Assembly: GCF_014779665.1 (NCBI RefSeq)
Contig: NZ_JACXYY010000001.1
Span: 558,001 to 622,000 of the forward strand
Direction of reading: 5' to 3'
Length of the DNA stretch: 64,000 nt
Source: Nocardioides hwasunensis
GTDB taxonomy: Bacteria; Actinomycetota; Actinomycetes; Propionibacteriales; Nocardioidaceae
Below are positions 55,099-63,818 of this stretch, one piece after another. The notes beneath the pieces are model-generated. The model saw only the letters and a list, made by a program, of their open reading frames with translations. It did no database searches and was not told the DNA's origin. Positions within the stretch are counted from its first letter, which is position 1. Every line of letters starts with the position of its first letter. The position numbers were made by a program, and so were the translations under genes.

Positions 55099-55815
55099 CT
55101 AGGAGCGGACGACCACCTTCAGCGTCGGCTTCCCGTTGCGCAGCACCTTGATCCTGTGCCGGCCGCTTCCCTGGGCGAACACGTACTTCTTGCGCTTCGT
55201 GGCGCCGGGCTTCTGGGTGAAGGACGTGAGCCTGCCGTCGACGACGACGCTCCAGCGGAGCGGGGTGCGCACGGTCGTCGAGGCCGGGACCTTGTCGGCC
55301 TTGAAGGTCAGCTCGACACCTCGCCGGACGAGCTTCTTGCTGACCGTGCCGGCCACGTCGACGTACGTCACCGGAGCGGCGACCACGGTGAAGCCGCTCG
55401 GGGTGAGGGCCTGCTTGACGTACGTCGGGCTGTCGTCGTTGGTGGTGTAGAGGTCGCCGACGATGCGGTAGGCGCCGGGGTCGTCGTCGCCGGAGCAGAG
55501 GGTCACGTAGTCGTCGAGGAGCTGGGCCCCGGTGTCGTTGTAGGTGTCCGACTCGTAGCCGCCGACGATCGACCCGTCGGGTGCCAGCACGGTGACGTCG
55601 ACGTACCAGTCGTCGGTGTCCTCGCCGATGGTGAGGTGGAGGTCGTAGTAGTGGTCGACGCAGTCCTCAGCGGGGAGCGTGAGCGTCGGTGCCACGGTGA
55701 ACGAGCCGGCGCCGGTCCGGGCCGTCATGGAGCCTGTGGGCTGGGAAGCGGTCGCGCCCGTGGGCACCAGCGCCAAGGCGAGCGCGGACATCAGGAGGCT
55801 GACGGGCTTCTTCAT
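55099..55815 (-). CDS. secreted hypothetical protein
   Basis: A 238-residue protein with signal peptide KKPVSLLMSALALALVPTGATA (cleavage near residue 23). Two cysteines (AEDCVDHYYDLH, VTLCSGDDDP) may form a disulfide. The C-terminal 70 residues (LVRRGVELTFKADKVPASTT, GSGRHRIKVLRNGKPTLKVV) form a beta domain like the last module of the larger secreted protein before it (SKVLRLR end), so the two genes may be functionally linked. No named family. Confidence 0.72.
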   Translation of the reverse strand: MKKPVSLLMSALALALVPTGATASQPTGSMTARTGAGSFTVAPTLTLPAEDCVDHYYDLHLTIGEDTDDWYVDVTVLAPDGSIVGGYESDTYNDTGAQLLDDYVTLCSGDDDPGAYRIVGDLYTTNDDSPTYVKQALTPSGFTVVAAPVTYVDVAGTVSKKLVRRGVELTFKADKVPASTTVRTPLRWSVVVDGRLTSFTQKPGATKRKKYVFAQGSGRHRIKVLRNGKPTLKVVVRS

Positions 55816-55943
55816 CGGGCGTCCTCGTGGCGTCGGGCGCGCTGCACAGACCCGAGATGAGCCCCGCGCGCACAGGGGTGCGAGCCTCCAGTCTGGGTGA
55901 GCGAGCCGGCGGCTGTCCCGGGTTCTGGTGAACGCGTGCGCCC

Positions 55944-57473
55944 CTACGGGGTGAGGTGGGTGCGCACCATCTCGATCGTGTCCGCCTCGTCGGCCGACTT
56001 GTCGTCGCGGTAGCGGACGACACGGGCGAAGCGCAGCGCCACGCCGCCGGGGTAGCGGGTGGAGCGCTGGAGACCGTCGAAGGCGATCTCGACGACCTGC
56101 TCGGGGCGCACCTCGACGGCGTAGTGCTCGCGCATGGTGCCCGGGGCGAGGGCGAGCTCGGTGAACCGCTCGGTCTGCCACTGGAGGGTCTCGTCGGTCA
56201 TCCCCTTGAAGGTCTTGCCGAGCATCACGAAGCCGGACTCCGACGAGGCGTCGCGGGCGCCGAGGTGGATGTTGGAGAGCCAGCCCTTGCGGCGTCCCGA
56301 GCCCCACTCGACGGCGAGGACCACGAGGTCGAGGGTGTGGACCGGCTTGACCTTCACCCAGGCCGATCCGCGACGCCCCGCGGCGTAGGGGGCCGAGAGG
56401 TCCTTCAGGACGACGCCCTCGTGTCCTGCGGCGACGGTCTCGGTGGCGAAGGCCTCGGCGGCAGCCGGGTCGGCGGTGACGAGGCGGCGCACCCGGTGAT
56501 GATCGGGGACGAGCGCGTCGAGCTCCGCCAGGCGCTCGCGGCCGGGGGAGTCGAGCAGGTCGCGACCGTCGACGTGGAGCACGTCGAAGAAGTGCGGGGT
56601 GACCGCGACGCCGGTGTCCTGCGCGGTGCGGCTGGCGGTGTCCTGGAAGGCCATCGGACGGCCGTCTTCGGAGAGTGCAAGCGCCTCGCCGTCGAGGACG
56701 AACCGCGACGCAGGCAGCGAGCGGGCGACGTCGACCACCTCGGGCAGCCGCCCGGTGATGTCGTCGAGGCTGCGCGTCACCACGAGCACGTCGTCACAGT
56801 CGCGGTGGACCTGGATCCGGATGCCGTCGAGCTTGGCGTCGATCGCGACCTCGGTCGCGCCGTCGGGGGAGAGGCTCGCCATCGCGGCGGCCACGTCGCT
56901 CGCGCTGGAGGCGAGCATCGGCATGATCGGGCGACCGACCTCGAGCCCGATCGCGGCCAGCGCCTCCTCGCCCTCGAACGCCGCCCCCGCCGCGGCGACC
57001 GTGCTGCCGGCCAGCATCGCGGCACGGCGCACCGCCCCGACCGGCACTGCGGCCACCTGGGCCACCGCCTCCTGGGTGACCGCGTCGAGCGCTCCCTGGC
57101 GCAGGTTGCCGGTGACGACCGCGCGCAGCCACGCCTGCTCCGACGCCGTCGCTCGGCCGAAGAGGTCGGTGACGGCCTGCTTGCGCGCGGCCTGCGAGCC
57201 GGAACCCGAGAGCTCCGACATCGCCTCGAACGCCTCGTGCACCTCGAGCACGCTCAACGACGCCTCGTCGGCCGGCACGGGCAGGTCGCTGACGCCGCGC
57301 CCACCCAGGCCCGTGCGCCGCTGACGCAGGGCGCCGCCGAGGTAGGACACGACGACCTCGAGCTCCTCGGCATCGACTCGGCCGAGCAGCTCGGCGAGCA
57401 GCACGACCTTCGCCTTGCGGGATCGGGTGGCGGCGACCTCCTCGGAGGTCGCGACGAGCTCGGCGAGCAGCAT
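55944..57473 (-). CDS. ATP-dependent DNA ligase (LigB type)
   Basis: A 509-residue ligase. The N-terminal DNA-binding domain (about 1-180; RKAKVVLLAELLGR, TGNLRQGALDAV) precedes the adenylation domain with the nucleophilic lysine K214 in DAKLDGIRI (KxDGxR), EGVVLKDLSAPY and WVKVKPVHTLDLVVLAV. The OB domain ends with KGMTDETLQWQTERF and RPEQVVEIAFDG. Its length and domain order fit mycobacterial LigB. No Ku or polymerase domain is attached, so it is not a LigD. ATG 57473 begins the conserved N-terminus. Confidence 0.92.
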   Translation of the reverse strand: MLLAELVATSEEVAATRSRKAKVVLLAELLGRVDAEELEVVVSYLGGALRQRRTGLGGRGVSDLPVPADEASLSVLEVHEAFEAMSELSGSGSQAARKQAVTDLFGRATASEQAWLRAVVTGNLRQGALDAVTQEAVAQVAAVPVGAVRRAAMLAGSTVAAAGAAFEGEEALAAIGLEVGRPIMPMLASSASDVAAAMASLSPDGATEVAIDAKLDGIRIQVHRDCDDVLVVTRSLDDITGRLPEVVDVARSLPASRFVLDGEALALSEDGRPMAFQDTASRTAQDTGVAVTPHFFDVLHVDGRDLLDSPGRERLAELDALVPDHHRVRRLVTADPAAAEAFATETVAAGHEGVVLKDLSAPYAAGRRGSAWVKVKPVHTLDLVVLAVEWGSGRRKGWLSNIHLGARDASSESGFVMLGKTFKGMTDETLQWQTERFTELALAPGTMREHYAVEVRPEQVVEIAFDGLQRSTRYPGGVALRFARVVRYRDDKSADEADTIEMVRTHLTP

Positions 57474-57533
57474 GGATCCATCCTGCCGCCCGGCACCGAC
57501 AGCCGCTGCCCCCCAACGGGCAGGATGGTCCTC

Positions 57534-58157
57534 GTGAGCTCCACTCCCGACGCCTCGCTCTACGTCCCGCGCTTCAACGCGATGGACGCGGGCGGCGTAC
57601 GCCCGTTCGTCGACGCGGTCGCGACCGCGCAGCTGGTGACCGTCGGCGAGGACGGGATCCCCGACGCGACCTTCCTGCCGGTCCTCTGGGACGGCGACCG
57701 GCTCGTCGGTCATCTCGCCCGCGCGAACCCGCACTGGCGGCGGATCGTCGACGGCTCCCCGGCGCTGGCGATCGTGACGGGGCCGGACGCCTACGTCTCG
57801 CCGTCCTGGTATGCCACGAAGCGCGAGCACGGCAAGGTCGTCCCGACGTGGAACTACTCCGTGGTCCACCTGCGCGGTCGCATCACCGTCCACGACGACG
57901 CCACCTGGGTGCGCGGGCTGGTGACCCGGCTGACCGATCGCCACGAGTCGGCGCGCGACGAGCCGTGGGCGGTCACGGACGCTCCCGCTGACTACGTCGA
58001 GAAGAACCTGCGTCCGATCGTCGGCGTCGAGGTGGTCGTCGAGTCCGTCGAGGCGAAGGCCAAGCTCAGCCAGAACCGGTCCGACGCCGACCGGGCGGGT
58101 GTCGCGACGGGCCTCGTCGCGGACGGTCGCGACGCCGACGGCCTGGTCGCGCCTTGA
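57534..58157 (+). CDS. PaiB-like FMN-binding protein
   Basis: A 207-residue split-barrel protein: SLYVPRFNAMD at the start, HLARANPHWR (the PNPQW-like motif), VTGPDAYVSPSWYATK and VPTWNYSVVHLRG are the PaiB signature. PaiB in Bacillus was linked to control of sporulation and protease genes; flavin binding and enzymatic roles are likely for the family. GTG 57534 is 7 nt after CAGGAT; ATG 57525 in frame is an alternative giving 3 more residues. The ligase gene is divergent. Confidence 0.9.
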   Translation: MSSTPDASLYVPRFNAMDAGGVRPFVDAVATAQLVTVGEDGIPDATFLPVLWDGDRLVGHLARANPHWRRIVDGSPALAIVTGPDAYVSPSWYATKREHGKVVPTWNYSVVHLRGRITVHDDATWVRGLVTRLTDRHESARDEPWAVTDAPADYVEKNLRPIVGVEVVVESVEAKAKLSQNRSDADRAGVATGLVADGRDADGLVAP

Positions 58158-58771
58158 GGCACGGTCGGGTCCGCGAGCGCTTCACCGGCCGGATCGCCGG
58201 GGTGGGCAGCACCAGCGGTGTGCGCATCGTCGTGGGGCGCTGGGACGACTCCCCGTGGGGCTCCTTCGCCGACGTCATGCTCGAGGACGCCGCCGGGCAC
58301 CGGGTGCTGCTGGCGCCGGACGAGCGGGTGCGCGACTTCGTCGCCGCGACCTACTCCTTCGACGATCAGGTCATCGAGCCGGTCGAGGTCACCGACACCT
58401 CCGACGGGTGGCAGGTCTCGACGCCCTCGCTGTCGGTGCGCCTGACGGTCGGAGGGCGTACGCCGCTCGGCGGGCTGCTAGGCCTGGTGCCCGCCCGACT
58501 CGCGACCTCGCCGGCCTGGTGCGCGGCGATCGACCCGGCCGCGCGGGTCGTGATGCGCGGCGTCCGCACCCGCGGGACCGCGGGCAACGATCGCCGCGAG
58601 TGGTACGGCGCGACGTCGGTCGTCTCGGTCACTGCCATCTCGGGGGAGTGGCGGGGTACGTCGCTCGGCACGCTCGCGTCGGTCGACCCGCCCTGTCAGT
58701 TCGGCTTCTCGAGCACACCGAAGCGGCCGTCGGTGACGAGCGTGGTCACCACGATCGAGCGGTCGACCTAG
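58154..58771 (+). CDS. hypothetical protein, 205 residues
   Basis: Soluble, beta-rich protein without a recognised domain (VRIVVGRWDDSPWGSFADVM, LSVRLTVGGRTPLGGLLGLV, WYGATSVVSVTAISGEWRGT). A TTG at 58154 overlaps the stop of the PaiB-like gene (TTGA) and is taken as the start, because the upstream frame has no better codon. Cotranscription with the PaiB-like gene is likely. Confidence 0.65.
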   Translation: MRHGRVRERFTGRIAGVGSTSGVRIVVGRWDDSPWGSFADVMLEDAAGHRVLLAPDERVRDFVAATYSFDDQVIEPVEVTDTSDGWQVSTPSLSVRLTVGGRTPLGGLLGLVPARLATSPAWCAAIDPAARVVMRGVRTRGTAGNDRREWYGATSVVSVTAISGEWRGTSLGTLASVDPPCQFGFSSTPKRPSVTSVVTTIERST

Positions 58772-58784
58772 CCGGATCCGCTGC

Positions 58785-59075
58785 TCAGTGGGGGTAGGAC
58801 CCGACCTGCTGGAGCACCGTGAAGGTCGGCGGCCCCTGCGCCCCGCCGCGGCGCATGATCGGTGGAGCGGTGGCGTCGTCGCGGAACGCCTGGAAGCTCT
58901 GCTCGTCGGCGAACTCCAGGATCACGACGACCCTGCCGGACTCGTGGATCGGTGAGAGAACAGTGGCGCCGGAACAGCCGTGCTCCTGCCGCTTCGCCAG
59001 CCCGTCGGTCGAGAAGACGGCCAGGAACTGGTCGAGGTCGCCGATCGGGACCTCGCCGAGGACGTGGATGGTCAT
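58785..59075 (-). CDS. small dimeric alpha-beta barrel-like protein
   Basis: A 96-residue protein ([20 protein letters not shown] ... VVVILEFADEQSFQAFRDD) with the beta-alpha-beta pattern of the antibiotic-biosynthesis-monooxygenase/DUF1330 superfamily, members of which are oxygenases or have no known activity. ATG 59075 was chosen over ATG 59102 because the conserved fold starts there. No partner gene indicates a pathway. Confidence 0.65.
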   Translation of the reverse strand: MTIHVLGEVPIGDLDQFLAVFSTDGLAKRQEHGCSGATVLSPIHESGRVVVILEFADEQSFQAFRDDATAPPIMRRGGAQGPPTFTVLQQVGSYPH

Positions 59076-59144
59076 GGGCCATCCTGTGCTGGACACGGTC
59101 ACTCCGTCATCCCCAGATCGGGGCAGCCGACGTCTGCCCGCAGC

Positions 59145-59705
59145 TCAGAGCTCGCGAATGACCCTGGCAGGCGAGCCGACGGCGACGACGCCTCCCGGGA
59201 GGTCGCGGGTGACGACGGACCCCGCTCCGACCACCGTGTCGGCGCCGATGCTCACACCGGGACAGACGATGACGCCGCCGCCGAGCCACACGTTGTCACC
59301 GATGACGATGGGCTCCGCCGCCTCCCACTTGGCGCGTCGAGGCTCTGGGTCGAGCGGGTGGGTCGCGGTCAGCAGCTGCACGCTCGGGCCGATCTGGACG
59401 TCGTCGCCGATCGTGATCCGGGCGACGTCGAGCAAGGTCACGCCCCAGTTCACGAAGGTGCGCGCGCCGATGGTGGTCTGGGTGCCGTAGTCACACTGGA
59501 GCGGAGGTCGCACCTCGCTGTCCTCCCCAAACGCGCCGAGCAGCTCCACCAGCAGCTCCCGTCGCGCGCTCGCGTCGTTGGGATCCATCGAGTTGATCCG
59601 GTGCGTCAGTCCCTGCGCCCGCCGTGACTCCTCGCCCAGGACGGGGTCGTCGGCGATGTACGGCTCGCCGGCCAGCATGCGTTCGCGCATCGTCTTCTCG
59701 GTCAT
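59145..59705 (-). CDS. sugar O-acetyltransferase (maltose/galactoside acetyltransferase type)
   Basis: A 186-residue left-handed beta-helix enzyme that acetylates sugars with acetyl-CoA. Family marks are MRERMLAGEPYIADDPVL, PLQCDYGTQTTIG, the hexapeptide-repeat catalytic loop TATHPLDPEPR (with the general-base histidine) and the ending GSVVTRDLPGGVVAVGSPAR. Length is normal. ATG 59705 begins the known N-terminus. Repeats and non-coding DNA lie beyond its start. Confidence 0.92.
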   Translation of the reverse strand: MTEKTMRERMLAGEPYIADDPVLGEESRRAQGLTHRINSMDPNDASARRELLVELLGAFGEDSEVRPPLQCDYGTQTTIGARTFVNWGVTLLDVARITIGDDVQIGPSVQLLTATHPLDPEPRRAKWEAAEPIVIGDNVWLGGGVIVCPGVSIGADTVVGAGSVVTRDLPGGVVAVGSPARVIREL

Positions 59706-59739
59706 CGCGCCAACGTACGCGGCGACTGTGCTCGCCACC

Positions 59740-59839
59740 GGTGGTTGAGGTGCATGCGGAGGCGCCCGAGGACTTGAGGTGCGAGTGAAGCTCGGCCCTG
59801 GTGGTTGAGGTGCGAGCGGCAGCGAGCCTCGAAACCAGC
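59740..59839. repeat. copies of the GGTGGTTGAGGTGCGAGC-type dispersed repeat
   Basis: GGTGGTTGAGGTGC occurs at 59740-59753 and again as GGTGGTTGAGGTGCGAGC at 59800-59817, with a partial GACTTGAGGTGCGAGTG between them. The second copy is followed by GCGAGCCTCGAAACCA, so 59800-59839 forms an imperfect hairpin. Similar repeats are scattered in Nocardioides-like genomes. They lie in the 390-bp gap between the acetyltransferase and the HNH gene. Confidence 0.65.
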
Positions 59840-59863
59840 ACGGCAGGCCCCTTGCGTGCATAT

Positions 59864-59880
59864 CCGAACAGGTGTACGAT
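59864..59880 (+). promoter_or_regulatory. LexA-like box overlapping a -10 box, upstream of the HNH gene
   Basis: CCGAACAGGTGTACGA (59864-59879) differs at only two positions from the mycobacterial SOS consensus TCGAAC-N4-GTTCGA and shares the AGGT centre with the ruvC box. It overlaps TACGAT (59875-59880). Transcription from here would give a leader of about 210 nt before the HNH ATG. The rest of the gap to 60095 shows nothing else clear. Confidence 0.55.
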
Positions 59881-60095
59881 CGTGCGTAGCACGTCGATCC
59901 GGAAAGGGTCCATCGTCTGAGGTGACGAGGATCCCGGGATCGAGACAGTCACCCATAGAACCCGTCGTTGGTGCTGACGGGATGCTTGACGGCTCACAAG
60001 GTGACGACCTGGCAACGGTGCCACCAGTCCATGCCTCACCGCTCCGCCCCGGATCTGGGCGGTTGTCAGTGACGTGTGTCGAGGAGGTGGCCACC

Positions 60096-61328
60096 ATGAG
60101 CGATCTACATCCGATCATCGGGTGCGCCGCTGACATCCGTGCGTCGTTGAAGGGTGTCGCATCGGTGGAGCCGGCGTTCATGACGGTGGGGGAGAAGGAG
60201 TCGGCGCTGGTCGCGCTGGCGCAGGCGCGCTCCCAGCTCGATGCGTTGGCGGCGCGGGTGCTCGCTGCCTCGGACGAGGTCGGTGTCGAGCACGGGCTGC
60301 GTGATGCCGCCGCCTGGCTGGCAGTGCAGACCCGCACCACCCGGCGCGAGACCCGCCGCGACCTGACCCTGGGGCGCGCTCTCGAGGAGCACGCGGAGGT
60401 CGCCGTCGCGCTGGCCTCCGGGGACGTGCGCGCGGAGCAGGCGCGGGCGATCGTCGAGGCGGTCGATGCCCTCCCACCCCGCGTCGACGCCGCCGTACGC
60501 GGTCGTGCGAAGACGGTGATGCTGGAGCTCGCTGCTCGCCACGACGCACGTGAGCTGAAGCAGATCGGCAAGCGGATCCTCGACGTGGTCGCCCCCGAGA
60601 TCGGTGAGTCCCACGAGGCAGCCGTGCTGGCGGCCGAGGAGGCGCGTGCGGCAGCCGGTGTCGAGCTCACCTTGACCGACGACGGCGAGGGCCGCTGCCG
60701 TGGCACCTTCGTCGTCCCCTCCCACGTCGGTGCGATCTTCAAGCGGCACCTGCTGGCGCTGGCCAACCCGGCCCGCCACACCGAGGCCGAGCTGCGCGAC
60801 GAGACCGGGTCTTTCAAGTCGCTGCGCCGTCGCCTGGGCGAGGCGTTCGTCGAGTACGTCGAGCGCTATCCGGTGAAGGCCACGCCGCAGACCGCCGGCG
60901 TCAACGCCACCGTGGTGGTCACGATGACGCTGCAGGAGTTGCTGACCGAGAACGCGACCGCTCTCCTCGACGACGGCAGCCGGATGACGGCCGGTCAGGC
61001 GCGCCGCCTGGCGTGCGAGGCGGGGATCATCCCGGTCGTCCTCGGCTCGGACTCTCTTCCGCTCGACCTCGGTCGCACGGCACGTCTGCACTCTCGTGCT
61101 CAACGCATCGCCCTTGGCCTTCGCGACCGAGGCTGCACGGCCCGCGGTTGCGAGACGGGCGCCTCAGGCTGTCACGCCCACCACGACGACCCCTGGTCCA
61201 GAGGCGGACTCACCGATCTGGCCAACGGCCGGCTTCTGTGCCCCCGACATCACCGCCTGGCCCACGACTCTCGCTACGCGATGACTGTCCACTCAGACAA
61301 CAAGGTCAGCTTCGCCAGGCGGACGTAA
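60096..61328 (+). CDS. DUF222 / HNH endonuclease domain protein (13E12 repeat family)
   Basis: A 410-residue protein. The DUF222 region (about 15-300) is helical (AAWLAVQTRTTRRETRRDL, LASGDVRAEQARAIVEAVDA). The C-terminal HNH nuclease holds the zinc/metal cysteines and histidines in RGCTARGCETGASGCHAHHD and LANGRLLCPRHHRLAHD. Such genes are multicopy in actinomycetes, and their biological role is unsettled. ATG 60096 follows GAGGAGG (60081-60087) by 8 nt. A LexA-like site lies upstream. Confidence 0.92.
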   Translation: MSDLHPIIGCAADIRASLKGVASVEPAFMTVGEKESALVALAQARSQLDALAARVLAASDEVGVEHGLRDAAAWLAVQTRTTRRETRRDLTLGRALEEHAEVAVALASGDVRAEQARAIVEAVDALPPRVDAAVRGRAKTVMLELAARHDARELKQIGKRILDVVAPEIGESHEAAVLAAEEARAAAGVELTLTDDGEGRCRGTFVVPSHVGAIFKRHLLALANPARHTEAELRDETGSFKSLRRRLGEAFVEYVERYPVKATPQTAGVNATVVVTMTLQELLTENATALLDDGSRMTAGQARRLACEAGIIPVVLGSDSLPLDLGRTARLHSRAQRIALGLRDRGCTARGCETGASGCHAHHDDPWSRGGLTDLANGRLLCPRHHRLAHDSRYAMTVHSDNKVSFARRT

Positions 61329-61580
61329 GCCGACACTGGTTCTAGATGCGCGGTCATCGCGCACCGTGGACGAGGGTGCGGTCGAACCGCGCACGATGGC
61401 AGCGCTGTCGACCCGCTGCGAACCGCCCAGAATGGACTACCACGGCTGTGCCTCGTCAGGGATGCGCCTCGACACGAAGATGCACCTCCGGAGGCAATCT
61501 CCGTATTCATGTCGGGAACCTCGCCAGAGGGCGCCTCTCGATCGAACCGCGGGTTGGTCGATGAAGGCGACCGTCGGAAG

Positions 61581-61586
61581 TAGGCT
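61581..61586 (+). promoter_or_regulatory. -10 box TAGGCT of the AAA+ ATPase gene
   Basis: TAGGCT ends 7 nt before ATG 61594. About 26 bp further upstream AACCGCGGGTT (61545-61555) forms a palindrome overlapping the -35 region, a possible operator. The 252 bp between the HNH stop and this promoter hold no convincing gene. Confidence 0.5.
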
Positions 61587-61593
61587 CCGCTGC

Positions 61594-62829
61594 ATGTCAC
61601 AGCCCGATCGGCCGCGCCCCGACGAAGTGTTCACACCAACAAAGATCCCTCTTGCGGACACGAACGTGTACACGAAGCGCAGCGACCCCGAGAAGGCGTT
61701 GACGCGCTACGTTCAGCGCGGGCAGATCCCGGTCGTCTTTGGCGAGTACGGGGTCGGGAAAACGACGGTCGTACGTCGATTCTTCCGCGAGGCGGACGAC
61801 GCAGGAACCGTCGTCTACGTCTCCAGCCCGGCGGGCAAAGAACTGGCCGATGTCTTCACCGTGGTCCTGGAGCACCTGGACTACGCGGTGGAAACCGAGA
61901 TCTCGCGCCGGACCGGCGACTCGCAAGAACTAGGGGCGCGTTTGGTGGCTCATGGAAAGCTCGCAACGTCTAACGAGATCAACACCAAGTACAGCCTCGT
62001 GGTTACTTCGCCGACAAGCGAGGCACTGATCGCCGAGATGGCGTCGCGCCAGGTCACCTTGATCATCGATGAGCTTCATCGCGCGACTCCGTCCTTCCGC
62101 GAGGACTTGGTCGATTTCATGAAGGCATGTCGCGGAGGCAATGACGACTACCCAGTGATTGTGTTGATCGGCACCACGCTTGATGCGGAGCGATTGGTCG
62201 GGCAGGATCCTGGAATCGATCGATTCGTAAAGGAACTGCTGGTTGAGCCCCTGACCGACGAGGAAGCCAGATTCATCGTCACGCAAGGTTTTAACCGTCT
62301 GCAGTTATCGGTCCCCGACCACCTTGTTGAGACGATCATTCGGACCTCAGCAGGAGCGCCGACGATCGTGCAGTCGGTTTGCCTCGACATGGCCGAGGCG
62401 TGCATCGCCCGAGATGACACGTTCCTGACGCCGAGTGACTACGAAGCCGCCGTAAGGACCTACCTCGCTGAGAACGGTCGGCGGCTCGCGGGGGTCTACC
62501 TCAAGGCCATTGAGCAGGTTGGGCCCAAGAAGTACCGGAAGCAGATCCTCCTGGCCATGGCTGAACAAACCCACGACTTTGCCAACATGGAAGAGATCCG
62601 AACGCGTGTCTCCGAACAGTTGGGCGACGACGTACCGGCAACCGCGTTGTCGGGGCCTCTCCGTGAGTTGAAATCCTCGGAGGACAGCATCCTGCAGGAC
62701 GTAGAGCGCCGTGAGGGCGGGCGGGTCTACAACTTGAACAGCTTTCGCGATCCCATGATGAAGTCGTTCATCCGTTTCATGCGGGAGCTAGAGGTTCAGG
62801 GCCTGGTGCCCAAACCGCCTGCTCTCTAA
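61594..62829 (+). CDS. AAA+ family ATPase with C-terminal winged-helix region
   Basis: A 411-residue protein. Walker A GEYGVGKT (50-57), Walker B LIIDELHRA (D159, E160), a sensor-1-like VIVLIGTT and a helical lid precede a C-terminal winged-helix-like segment (about 320-400; YRKQILLAMAEQTHDFANME). The layout resembles Orc1/Cdc6-, TniB- or STAND-type ATPases that load partners on DNA; I cannot assign one. ATG 61594 is chosen over ATG 61561 because a TAGGCT box lies 7 nt before it. Codon use has more A/T in third positions than the aro or ruv genes, suggesting transfer. Confidence 0.8.
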   Translation: MSQPDRPRPDEVFTPTKIPLADTNVYTKRSDPEKALTRYVQRGQIPVVFGEYGVGKTTVVRRFFREADDAGTVVYVSSPAGKELADVFTVVLEHLDYAVETEISRRTGDSQELGARLVAHGKLATSNEINTKYSLVVTSPTSEALIAEMASRQVTLIIDELHRATPSFREDLVDFMKACRGGNDDYPVIVLIGTTLDAERLVGQDPGIDRFVKELLVEPLTDEEARFIVTQGFNRLQLSVPDHLVETIIRTSAGAPTIVQSVCLDMAEACIARDDTFLTPSDYEAAVRTYLAENGRRLAGVYLKAIEQVGPKKYRKQILLAMAEQTHDFANMEEIRTRVSEQLGDDVPATALSGPLRELKSSEDSILQDVERREGGRVYNLNSFRDPMMKSFIRFMRELEVQGLVPKPPAL

Positions 62830-63181
62830 CTGAAGATGGTACGAACTCCTCGGGCCACGAGGGCCGGGGTTGGCGGGTCGGTCATGGGCGAGGCGCGTCT
62901 CCTATGTCGCGTGCCGGGTTTAGTGGAGGCCCTGAAGTGACGCGCCAGTACGGGACGTCACTGCGCATGGTTGGAGTCCCACCGTGAGTTGCGGATGACG
63001 CTACGCGAGGGCGGTTTCGGCATCGAACGCAGCATCGTGGTCGATGGCGTCGCCGGGTTCGCAGCGTTGGCTTAGAAGCGCCGCTCCGGCAAGGTCGCCA
63101 ATTTTGCTGTTCTGCAAACAAGACGGATACGTCAATGCGAACCTGACTGCTCCGTGTTGTGTTCTCTCGAATGGAAGTCCC
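62830..63181. other. 352-bp stretch without a recognisable gene
   Basis: Between the ATPase stop and the lipoprotein start no frame has a credible start, ribosome site and composition. The last 160 bp are AT-richer and could hold the lipoprotein promoter; short frames on the minus strand here look like antisense shadows or a decayed gene. No repeat, tRNA or strong hairpin is seen. Confidence 0.5.
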
Positions 63182-63616
63182 ATGCGCATGGCCATACTTC
63201 GTGTCGCCGCGACGGCTGTCGTTGCCTGCTTCGCACTGTCGTCTTGCGGCTCCTCAGGCGACGACGGCACGGATTCGGAGAAGTCGAAGACCCGCCTCGA
63301 GAAGGCTTACTCGACGTGCGGAGAGCCGGAGGATGAACCCGCCACCATCGAGGGTCGGGAACTTGGCGACGCGTTGGAGATCGCAGACGCAGGCGAGACG
63401 CTCATCATCCAGACCGATGGCGAGTCAGACACGACCGGCTACCTCGACTACGTCTGCGTGATGACATCCTTGGGTACGTCCGAGCGCGTGCAGTCGAGCA
63501 TCGGGCACACCACGTCCATGATGGGACGCCAGTCCACTGAGGACGACGGTTTGATTTACGAGTACACGTACCACCCGGACAACGGCCTGTACGTCCTCAT
63601 CGCCGAAACAGAATAG
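63182..63616 (+). CDS. small lipoprotein, 144 residues
   Basis: The signal peptide MRMAILRVAATAVVACFALS leads to lipobox LSSC, with the lipidated cysteine at residue 22. A Ser/Asp-rich linker (GSSGDDGTDSEKSK) then precedes a small domain with two cysteines (YSTCGEPED and LDYVCVMTSL) that may pair. It resembles many actinobacterial lipoproteins of unknown function. ATG 63188 is an alternative start two codons on. Lower GC than the core genes. Confidence 0.75.
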   Translation: MRMAILRVAATAVVACFALSSCGSSGDDGTDSEKSKTRLEKAYSTCGEPEDEPATIEGRELGDALEIADAGETLIIQTDGESDTTGYLDYVCVMTSLGTSERVQSSIGHTTSMMGRQSTEDDGLIYEYTYHPDNGLYVLIAETE

Positions 63617-63818
63617 GGCCTCAACCCCTCTGCGACTTCTCTGCGACTTCCGAACGGCGGCTGCGCGAACCAATGATGTCTGGGCCTAACCTATACCGCC
63701 GCTTTCTCTACACCCGAGCGCGCGCCTCCTGTGTTGGATGCGCCTACGACCCTCCCCGAGCAACTACTAGCCCCTCGATCGCGAGAGAGCACGCTGGCAC
63801 GTGCGCTTGAATGGTCGC

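Noticed and set aside
61346..61564. 72-codon plus-strand frame between the HNH and AAA+ genes
   Set aside because: Composition is Arg/Ser-rich without third-position bias, no ribosome site, and the region carries the promoter of the ATPase gene.
63001..63270. 89-codon minus-strand frame overlapping the lipoprotein start
   Set aside because: It overlaps the signal peptide and lipobox of the plus-strand gene and has no ribosome site; the C-terminal part could be a gene remnant but nothing supports it.
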